Positions 1-4,679 of a stretch of 5,447 bases of DNA are shown piece after piece. The position numbers were made by a program, and so were the translations under genes. The stretch's first letter is position 1; each line of letters opens with the position of its first letter. The notes below the pieces were generated by a model. That model was not told where the DNA came from and made no database searches. It saw only the letters and a program-made list of their open reading frames with translations. The stretch comes from Phycisphaerales bacterium (GTDB taxonomy: Bacteria; Planctomycetota; Phycisphaerae; Tepidisphaerales; Tepidisphaeraceae). The stretch covers positions 2,655 through 8,101 of the forward strand of contig PMAK01000161.1 in assembly GCA_003153655.1 (NCBI GenBank), in the 5' to 3' direction.

Positions 1-1
1 A

Positions 2-358
2 TATATTTGGGAGCTGGCCCGCTGGATCAACCAGAAGGCCGGCCATCCGCTCATTCCCCAAAGCAGCATCGATAAAGTTCCCAGCGCCGAGCTTCGCCCG
101 AATCAGACCGATCAGGATTCGCTCCCGCCATACGATGTGCTCGATGCGATCCTGCACCGGTATGTGGAAGAGGAAAAAGGCGCCGCCGAGATCATCGCCG
201 ATGGATTCGATCGAGAGACGGTGTTGCGCGTTATCCGCCTGATCGATCGAAGCGAATACAAGCGCCGCCAGGCCGCACCCGGCATCAAGGTCACCAGCCG
301 CGCCTTCGGCTTCGGTCGCCGGATGCCCATCGCCCAGAACTACCAACCCGACCAATAA
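2..358 (+). CDS. nadE: Glutamine-dependent NAD+ synthase, C-terminal part (5' truncated by window edge)
   Basis: This is the last 118 residues of NAD+ synthase, which amidates deamido-NAD+ using ATP and, in the long form, ammonia from an attached glutaminase domain; it is the final cytoplasmic step of NAD biosynthesis. The frame is open from base 2 and ends at TAA 356-358. Seen directly: the family signature SAELRPNQTDQDSLPPY (fragment residues 28-44), which lies near the active site and deamido-NAD contacts in known synthases, and the conserved tail EYKRRQAAPGIKVTSRAFG (85-103). The style of this C-terminus matches the long, glutamine-dependent bacterial enzymes, but the glutaminase domain lies outside the window, so that subtype is inferred. 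It converges on the minus-strand Tad-like gene with 70 nt between the stops. The hairpin in that gap has no U-tract on this strand, so no clear nadE terminator is visible. Confidence 0.95.
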   Translation, partial: YIWELARWINQKAGHPLIPQSSIDKVPSAELRPNQTDQDSLPPYDVLDAILHRYVEEEKGAAEIIADGFDRETVLRVIRLIDRSEYKRRQAAPGIKVTSRAFGFGRRMPIAQNYQPDQ

Positions 359-364
359 CAAGCC

Positions 365-399
365 AAAAAAAAGCTCACGGGATAGATATCCCGTGGGCT
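365..399 (-). terminator. Rho-independent terminator of the Tad-like gene
   Basis: A 12-bp stem (372-383 paired with 388-399, one G-U-type pair, 4-nt loop) is followed, when read on the minus strand, by eight T residues (complement of A365-A372). It starts 30 nt after the minus-strand stop at 429. On the plus strand the hairpin is followed by GCTGAGATC with no T-run, so it is oriented to end the minus-strand gene rather than nadE. Confidence 0.85.
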
Positions 400-428
400 G
401 CTGAGATCAAAAATGGCCCCATCACCTG

Positions 429-1709
429 CTAATGAACCATTTGGACTTGGAACTGTGTAATGGTGACATTAAATCCACCGACGTTGTTGCTCCATTCGTG
501 GCCGTCCATCGTTCCGAGAAACAATCGCGTGGCATTGGAAGGAACGATGATTGTCTGCTGGACGCTTCCGCTGGTCTGTCCATTGCCGACGAAAAATGGC
601 TGGCGGACCTGCGGGTCGATGCTCGTATAATCACGCTGGGTTTGAGTGCTGAAATCCAATCCGGGTGGAATGCTGCTGGTTTCGGTGTCCGGAGCATTGG
701 CATCAAGAAAGAGCCCGTTAAGCGAATTGATGGGTGTCGCGAGGTTCGCAATCCCATGTTCCGAGCCGGTTGCATCGGAAGCGGAATTCGCATTCCCCGT
801 GCCGGAGTATCCGGGGGCGCTGGAATTGGTGGCGGCATCGTCACTGTAAATGCCAACCGTCCCGTTATCGGAGCCGTCCGCAGTTGTCGTTCCAGTTCCG
901 TTTGTGAATTCGCCCTCGTTGGCTGCGGTACCGGTAACGTTGTTTATCTGGATGATCGAGCCGGGCGTGACCGTCAAGCTGAATTGACGCACCGAGTTAT
1001 AGATCTCCTGATTGTTAAAGTCCGTTGATACGACCTTGCCGCTTGGGCCATAGTTGCTCGCGACTGCGCTATCGGGGCCACCAGGTTGGCCGTACGCGAT
1101 ACTCGGATCGCCGGCAACGTCGTATTTATAAGGATGGGCGGCACTGGAGTATCCGCCATCGGGCTGGCTGCCCAGCGTCCCTTTGGGTTCCCCGGCAAGC
1201 CAGAGGTTCGACTGCGCCGAGATGAACTGCTGAGCAGGCGCCTGCACGGCCATCAGCGCGGCAACCGACGTCGCCGTCACCTGACAACTGGATCTTCCAA
1301 CAACGGCTCCGAACATCAGCGGAATTTGGCGCAGAGCGGTCACCTGGACTGCCTGGAATGTCGTGACGTCGTCGTATGAACCCGTGCCACTGAAAGTGTG
1401 GGTGTTCTTGTTCCAGATTCCGATTGTTATGCCCGAATCCGGAATGACCAGCCCCGTGCCATCAACTTTGTTTTGAAGCGCAACGGCTTCCGCGTTGGTT
1501 CTTACATTGGCGGTTCCCTGCGGCAAAAACGCCGCCGCCACCCGTGCCGCCGCGTCCGCGGCGCGGCGGATCTCCGTCTTCCCTGTCTGAACCCGTCCCC
1601 AATCCACCGCCAGCGAGCAGAAGCTCAGCATCGCCACCAGTGAGATGATGACGTAAATCATCGCCATACCGGACCGTCTACCGCGGGAGGCAAGTATTTC
1701 GTACCGCAT
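429..1709 (-). CDS. Tad/TadG-like membrane-anchored protein with LecA-like C-terminal region
   Basis: A 426-residue protein. Residues 8-14 are basic, followed by one hydrophobic segment (about 15-36, MAMIYVIISLVAMLSF...) and then the helix QTGKTEIRRAADAAARVAAA (41-60). This arrangement is typical of the Tad-type N-terminal region of TadG/TadE-like proteins of Flp pilus loci, where the N-terminal helix anchors a large extracytoplasmic part. Residues 90-152 continue the usual TadG-like section (GITIGIW, FQAVQVTAL, PLMFGAVVGRSSCQVTATSVA). From about 160 to 310 it is rich in Gly, Ser, Asn and Thr. The C-terminus (about 238-418) resembles the galactose-binding-like fold of LecA and many PEP-CTERM proteins: FSLTVTPGSIIQI (243-255), HGIANLATPINSLNGLFL (318-335), RQPFFVGNG (369-377) and TRLFLGTMDGHEWSNNVGGF (394-413). 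No tadA, tadB, tadC or pilin gene is adjacent. The start ATG lacks a clear Shine-Dalgarno sequence; it is kept because it precedes the basic stretch, and Met15 is the alternative. The exact role is unknown; surface adhesion or sugar binding is inference. Confidence 0.75.
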   Translation of the reverse strand: MRYEILASRGRRSGMAMIYVIISLVAMLSFCSLAVDWGRVQTGKTEIRRAADAAARVAAAFLPQGTANVRTNAEAVALQNKVDGTGLVIPDSGITIGIWNKNTHTFSGTGSYDDVTTFQAVQVTALRQIPLMFGAVVGRSSCQVTATSVAALMAVQAPAQQFISAQSNLWLAGEPKGTLGSQPDGGYSSAAHPYKYDVAGDPSIAYGQPGGPDSAVASNYGPSGKVVSTDFNNQEIYNSVRQFSLTVTPGSIIQINNVTGTAANEGEFTNGTGTTTADGSDNGTVGIYSDDAATNSSAPGYSGTGNANSASDATGSEHGIANLATPINSLNGLFLDANAPDTETSSIPPGLDFSTQTQRDYTSIDPQVRQPFFVGNGQTSGSVQQTIIVPSNATRLFLGTMDGHEWSNNVGGFNVTITQFQVQMVH

Positions 1710-1786
1710 AAAATCAATATCGGCCGCCGGATGAGGCAGGTTAATCTCGCCGCCCGATAAAAATCGAGCGGACTATAAAGCCAGCA

Positions 1787-1792
1787 ATTATA
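1787..1792 (-). promoter_or_regulatory. Possible -10 element for the Tad-like gene
   Basis: A perfect TATAAT is read on the minus strand 77 nt upstream of the ATG at 1709, inside the 116-nt gap after the tail-anchored gene. No good -35 hexamer was found at the usual spacing (the sequence there reads CTGCGT), so this is tentative. If real, the Tad-like gene would have its own promoter rather than depending on the upstream co-directional gene. Confidence 0.25.
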
Positions 1793-1825
1793 TAGTGTTA
1801 GAGGCAATCACGCAGCGGTGACAGC

Positions 1826-2338
1826 TCAATGCCTGCGGGAAAAGTAAAGATACGCCAAAACCCCAATGGCATTCGCCATCGTCAATAGCCCCGCCTTGCC
1901 CAGCATCGGACGCACCGCGGCCGGCAACGCATCCAACGGAGCATTGATCCATATCAGCGGCTTCAAGATAAACGGCAGCGGCCGGTCAATCGGCTCCGGC
2001 GCTGGAGCCGCCGGTTTGGACGAATCAAAACCCGCCGCCCGCAAAAGGGCGGATCGCTCGTCTCCGGTCGGCTGGGCAGCCGCCACATCCGGCATTTCAG
2101 CACCGGAGCCCTTTGGCGAATCAAATCCCGCCGCCTGCAGCAACGCAGCCCGTTCCGGACCATCAGCCAATGCTTCAGCAGTGCTGGCGGCTATGGAATT
2201 AAGTGCGGCGGACTCTGCCGCCGGGACGGGTTCAGGGGTGCTCCCCTTGCCGTCCGCCTCAGCCAATAGACGATCGATCTCACTGGCCGCTAGTTGCGAA
2301 AGTAGTTCGTCGGTATCAACAGCAGGTGCCTGTGCCAT
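1826..2338 (-). CDS. Hypothetical C-tail-anchored protein with duplicated ER(A/S)ALL(Q/R)AAGFDS motif
   Basis: A 170-residue protein of unknown function. The frame is open to an ATG at 2374, but the ATG at 2338 is preferred because GAGGAAGGA lies 5 nt before it, while no such site supports the earlier one. The first 30 residues are acidic and helical, with DELLSQLAASEIDRLLAEAD (10-29). Two near-identical motifs follow: ERAALLQAAGFDS (62-74) and ERSALLRAAGFDS (94-106), separated by Ala/Pro-rich linker. Next comes a compact region PLPFILKPLIWINAPLDALP (120-139), then a single hydrophobic segment (about 151-166, LLTMANAIGVLAYLYF) ending in SRRH. With no N-terminal signal and a hydrophobic segment at the extreme C-terminus, the protein should be tail-anchored with most of its mass in the cytoplasm. 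The architecture suggests a membrane-tethered adaptor, but nothing in the sequence proves a function. Confidence 0.75.
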   Translation of the reverse strand: MAQAPAVDTDELLSQLAASEIDRLLAEADGKGSTPEPVPAAESAALNSIAASTAEALADGPERAALLQAAGFDSPKGSGAEMPDVAAAQPTGDERSALLRAAGFDSSKPAAPAPEPIDRPLPFILKPLIWINAPLDALPAAVRPMLGKAGLLTMANAIGVLAYLYFSRRH

Positions 2339-2343
2339 AGGAA

Positions 2344-2352
2344 TCCTTCCTC
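2344..2352 (-). promoter_or_regulatory. Shine-Dalgarno site that decides the start of the tail-anchored protein
   Basis: On the minus strand GAGGAAGGA ends 5 nt before the ATG at 2338. It is the best ribosome binding site in the window and is the reason for choosing this start over the upstream in-frame ATGs at 2374 and 2368, which would put this site inside the coding region. Confidence 0.7.
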
Positions 2353-2484
2353 GAGGCCGCGCCTCCATGCGCATCTTCGGACAGGTTGAATATCAGCATA
2401 ACGTTGTGATGGGCCCGAGGCAACGCGCCGCGCCCTGCCGCCCGTCCGATAATCGTTTCGCGCCGAATATCGGAAACACCTTAA

Positions 2485-2527
2485 ATGATATAATTTTCTC
2501 TTGCGTTGCCCGATTATATTATATAAT
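2485..2527 (+). promoter_or_regulatory. AT-rich promoter/operator candidate upstream of the ribbon-helix-helix gene
   Basis: Bases 2513-2527 form a perfect palindrome, ATTATAT-T-ATATAAT (7+1+7), containing a TATAAT at 2522-2527 that begins 24 nt before the GTG start. A close copy of its right half (ATGATATAAT, 2485-2494, against ATTATATAAT, 2518-2527; 9 of 10 identical) lies exactly 33 bp upstream, about three helical turns. TTGCGT at 2501-2506 could be a -35, but the 15-bp spacing is short. Many ribbon-helix-helix proteins bind symmetrical or tandem sites over their own promoter, so autoregulation is a reasonable inference. No binding is shown by sequence alone. Confidence 0.4.
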
Positions 2528-2545
2528 TAATTCGATGGTGGTGCC

Positions 2546-2884
2546 GTGAAAAAGAAAAAATCCTCAAAAAAATCCCCCATCGAAAGATTTATGGCCCTCT
2601 CAGATGCTGAGAAGGAAGCCGAGGTCGCGCCATTCGAGAAGGGAAATTTTGGTCTAGGCTTGCCAGGACGCGCGCTCAACCCCTCGGAACGCAAAAAATG
2701 GCAGCGAATCAAGCGTGGCCTCGGCCGACCCAAAATCGGCCAGGGCGCGGCAATCGTACCCGTCAGCATCGAACGCGGGCTGCTCCAACAAGTCGATGCC
2801 TACGCCCGGGCAAATCACCTCAAACGATCCCAAATGGTGGCCGAGGGTTTACGCCTGGTCATGCGAACCCGAAAAGCAGGATGA
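2546..2884 (+). CDS. Small ribbon-helix-helix DNA-binding protein (hypothetical regulator)
   Basis: A 112-residue basic protein starting with GTG at 2546. An in-frame TAA at 2528 and the absence of another start between make this the first possible start; only a weak GGTGG-like sequence precedes it. The N-terminus is a lysine-rich stretch (MKKKKSSKK), then a helix PIERFMALSDAEKEAEVAPF (11-30). A middle segment (31-67) contains NPSERKKWQRIKRGLGRPKI (45-64), whose GRPK core looks like a minimal AT-hook. The C-terminus fits a ribbon-helix-helix fold of the CopG/Arc type: strand AIVPVSI (69-75), helix RGLLQQVDAYARA (77-89) and helix KRSQMVAEGLRLVM (93-106). Such proteins are transcription regulators, often antitoxins, acting as dimers. 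No toxin gene is present: the next gene is rsmE, 74 nt downstream, and the previous gene diverges. A stand-alone regulator is therefore more likely than an antitoxin, but the target is unknown. Confidence 0.75.
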   Translation: MKKKKSSKKSPIERFMALSDAEKEAEVAPFEKGNFGLGLPGRALNPSERKKWQRIKRGLGRPKIGQGAAIVPVSIERGLLQQVDAYARANHLKRSQMVAEGLRLVMRTRKAG

Positions 2885-2958
2885 CGTAAAGAGCGAAGCC
2901 GCACAGGACTTACCACCCGGGTTGCCGACCACCATCGGTGACCAGATAATCCCTTCCC

Positions 2959-3720
2959 ATGCGCCGAATACTCGTCCCCCGCGCCCGCATCGGGCGGATC
3001 GATCTACCCACGGCGCAGGCCCACCACGTCCGCGATGTCCTCCGCATGACCGAAGGAACCGAAATCGACGTCTTCGACGCCTCCGGAGCCAGCGGCCGCG
3101 GACGGATCGCATCCATCTCCGCCGCCCAGGTCTCCATCCAGGTCGATCAACTCAATCCCCCACGCCCGGACCACCCAAAAATAATCGTCGCCGCAGCCAT
3201 TCCAAAAGGAACACGCGCCGATTGGATGATCGAAAAACTCAGCGAGCTCGGCGTCCACCGCTTCATCCCCCTCGCAACCGAGCGTAGCGTCGTCCTCCCC
3301 AAGGGCGAAGCCAAGCATCAGCGCTGGCAGCGATTGGCCGAAGAGTCTGCCCGCCAATCCGGCCGAACAGGCGTAATGCGGATCGACGCCCTCACCGAGC
3401 CGCAAACAATTCTCGACCAGGCCCGAAACGAAAACACCACCGTGTGGCATTTGTCACCGGCCGAGAGCGCCGCGCCGATTTTCGATCTGGCCCATGCAAT
3501 CCCGCCGGCTTTGCTGCTGCTGATTGGCCCCGAAGGCGGCTGGTCTCCCGCCGAAATCGCGGCATTCGACGCAGCCGGAATCGTTCCGGTCCGCATCACG
3601 CAAACAATTCTCCGCGTTGAAACCGCGGCCATCGTCGCGGCGGCTGTCGTGTTTTCTGCCTTGACGCTCGAGCGATCTACCGCGACCATCGTTCCTGAAG
3701 CCACAAGGAAATCATCTTGA
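2959..3720 (+). CDS. rsmE: 16S rRNA (uracil-1498-N3)-methyltransferase RsmE
   Basis: A 253-residue protein of usual family length. RsmE methylates N3 of U1498 in helix 44 of 16S rRNA, using S-adenosylmethionine, on the assembled 30S subunit. An N-terminal PUA-like RNA-binding domain (about 1-70) contains HHVRDVLR (22-29). The SPOUT (trefoil-knot) catalytic domain follows: AAAIPKGTRADWMIEKLSEL (78-97), ERSVV (108-112), RWQRLAEESARQSGR (122-136), the knot loop LLIGPEGGWS (187-196) and ILRVETAAI (217-225). One oddity: the Gly usually found in the LGxxILRxETA knot motif aligns with Thr214 here (ITQTILRVETA). An in-frame TAA at 2947 makes ATG 2959 the first possible start; no Shine-Dalgarno sequence is evident. 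The last codons overlap the start of the following membrane protein, so the two are probably co-transcribed. Confidence 0.95.
   Translation: MRRILVPRARIGRIDLPTAQAHHVRDVLRMTEGTEIDVFDASGASGRGRIASISAAQVSIQVDQLNPPRPDHPKIIVAAAIPKGTRADWMIEKLSELGVHRFIPLATERSVVLPKGEAKHQRWQRLAEESARQSGRTGVMRIDALTEPQTILDQARNENTTVWHLSPAESAAPIFDLAHAIPPALLLLIGPEGGWSPAEIAAFDAAGIVPVRITQTILRVETAAIVAAAVVFSALTLERSTATIVPEATRKSS
3705..3710 (+). promoter_or_regulatory. Ribosome binding site for the TTG-started membrane protein
   Basis: AAGGAA lies 6 nt before the TTG at 3717, inside the last codons of rsmE. It supports TTG as the true start although the codon is uncommon. The start overlaps the rsmE stop (TTGA), a typical arrangement for translational coupling. 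Confidence 0.6.
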
Positions 3721-4679
3721 GCCAATACCCCTATCCGCCTCCGCCCTATTCGCCGCCGATCGTCGATACATCGGCCTGGGCACATGCCGCCCCATACGCC
3801 GAAGGACGCGCCGCCGCGATGTGGCAGCTCATCCTCGGCACGCTGATCTTTCTCTGCGGCGCCTGCGTCGGCATCCTCGTCTTTATGCCCGATGCCATCC
3901 TGAACCAGATCGCTCACCAGCCGCAATTCAACGTGCCGCCGATTGAACATCTCACGCCGGTTCAGGAAATCCGGCTTGCGGCAACCGCCGGCTCAGCGAC
4001 GTTGCTCGTGGCCGGCGGGTTACTTTTGTTGTTGGCCCTCTTCGTCCGCAAGGGTGGAAAGGCATCCACGGTCGGCTCAATCATCCTCAACTGCATGGTT
4101 GGATTGTTCATGGCGATGGGTTTGCCCAACGAACTTCTCCAAATAGCAGCCAACCCAATGGCGATTGTGTCGCTGCTGATATCTCTAGGTGTCTTGGCAT
4201 TATGCATCACCACGATTGCCAAACTCAGCATCGCCTTCAAATCCACCGGCAGCGCACAATCACAGGCGTCGCAGCAGGCGTACTATTGGATGATGCAGCA
4301 GCAAGCCGGAACCTATAATCATGCCGGATATGGCTCGCAAGGCGACTATCCCCCACCCCCAAATATCCCCACCCCTCAACCCAAAGACCAAGACACTCCC
4401 CAACCCCCCAAAAAATATTTAGCGGCGGTGCAAAGCACCGCGGGTTCCACAACCCGCAAAATCCCCCCGATCAGCCCCCAATGCCCAGCGACCGCGAAAA
4501 ATAATCCTGCTTCATCGCCCGCTTCGCCAGCGTCAGCGTCTCCTCCGCCAAAACATTCGCCCGCCGCGTCCCGCTCCGCAACGCATCCAGAACATCATCC
4601 GGCCGCGCCTCAAATTGCTTCCGCCGCGCCCGGATCGGCTCAATCAGCGTATTCAGCACCTCCACCAATTTCCGCTTAA
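3717..4679 (+). CDS. Hypothetical four-helix membrane protein with proline-rich N- and C-termini
   Basis: A 320-residue open frame beginning at TTG, overlapping the rsmE stop. The N-terminus is proline- and tyrosine-rich (SQYPYPPPPYSPP, 2-14). Four hydrophobic segments follow at about 36-57, 87-110, 116-137 and 147-170. A Gln/Tyr-rich stretch (183-200) and a proline-rich tail (YPPPPNIPTPQPKDQ, 211-225) come next. I recognise no enzymatic motif or named family; the body resembles generic small integral membrane proteins with disordered cytoplasmic tails. The region after about residue 233 is suspect. It reads through two strong hairpins and then antisense to trpS for 209 nt, giving a low-complexity Pro/Ala/Ser tail. 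A one-base deletion in the C6 or A6 tract at 4403-4415 would instead end the protein at TAG 4420-4422, just before the hairpins, at about 234 residues. The membrane part is therefore reliable, the last 86 or so residues are not. Confidence 0.65.
   Translation: MSQYPYPPPPYSPPIVDTSAWAHAAPYAEGRAAAMWQLILGTLIFLCGACVGILVFMPDAILNQIAHQPQFNVPPIEHLTPVQEIRLAATAGSATLLVAGGLLLLLALFVRKGGKASTVGSIILNCMVGLFMAMGLPNELLQIAANPMAIVSLLISLGVLALCITTIAKLSIAFKSTGSAQSQASQQAYYWMMQQQAGTYNHAGYGSQGDYPPPPNIPTPQPKDQDTPQPPKKYLAAVQSTAGSTTRKIPPISPQCPATAKNNPASSPASPASASPPPKHSPAASRSATHPEHHPAAPQIASAAPGSAQSAYSAPPPISA
4410..4441 (-). terminator. Probable trpS terminator hairpin
   Basis: GCGGTGC (4425-4431) and GCACCGC (4435-4441) form a perfect 7-bp stem with a 3-nt loop. 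Read on the minus strand, it begins 29 nt after the trpS stop and is followed, after four bases (CGCT), by AAATATTTTTT. The U-tract is slightly displaced from the stem, so the terminator call is moderate. On the plus strand no T-run follows. Confidence 0.5.
4440..4457. repeat. Second inverted repeat abutting the trpS terminator
   Basis: GCGGGTT (4440-4446) pairs perfectly with AACCCGC (4451-4457) across a 4-nt loop. It shares bases 4440-4441 with the neighbouring hairpin, so the two stems can form only as close alternatives or as a nearly stacked pair. It has no T-run of its own on either strand, and lies between the convergent membrane protein and trpS genes. Confidence 0.6.

Noticed and set aside
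372..399. A bidirectional terminator that would also end nadE
   Set aside because: There is no T-run after the stem on the plus strand, so only the minus-strand direction is supported.
432..1028. A 198-codon open frame on the plus strand
   Set aside because: It lies wholly antisense to the Tad-like gene, has no recognisable domain, and its opposite frame shows a clear membrane helix and conserved motifs plus a correctly placed terminator.
2339..2374. A 12-residue N-terminal extension of the tail-anchored protein from the ATG at 2374
   Set aside because: The strong Shine-Dalgarno site at 2344-2352 would fall inside the coding sequence; it serves the ATG at 2338 instead.
1866..2549. A 227-codon open frame on the plus strand
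   Set aside because: It is antisense to the tail-anchored gene, with Ala/Ser-rich low-complexity protein caused by GC-rich codons. It also runs across the AT-rich promoter region and into the start of the next gene.
2715..3287. A 190-codon open frame on the plus strand
   Set aside because: It overlaps the ribbon-helix-helix gene and rsmE in another frame, and its Pro/Arg-rich translation shows no domain; both overlapped genes are well supported.
3318..3950. A 210-codon open frame on the minus strand
   Set aside because: It is antisense to rsmE and the start of the membrane protein and has no family features.
4425..4457. The two adjacent inverted repeats as a CRISPR or mobile-element end
   Set aside because: There are only two different hairpins, with no repeat-spacer pattern, target duplication or transposase; a position between convergent genes fits transcription termination.
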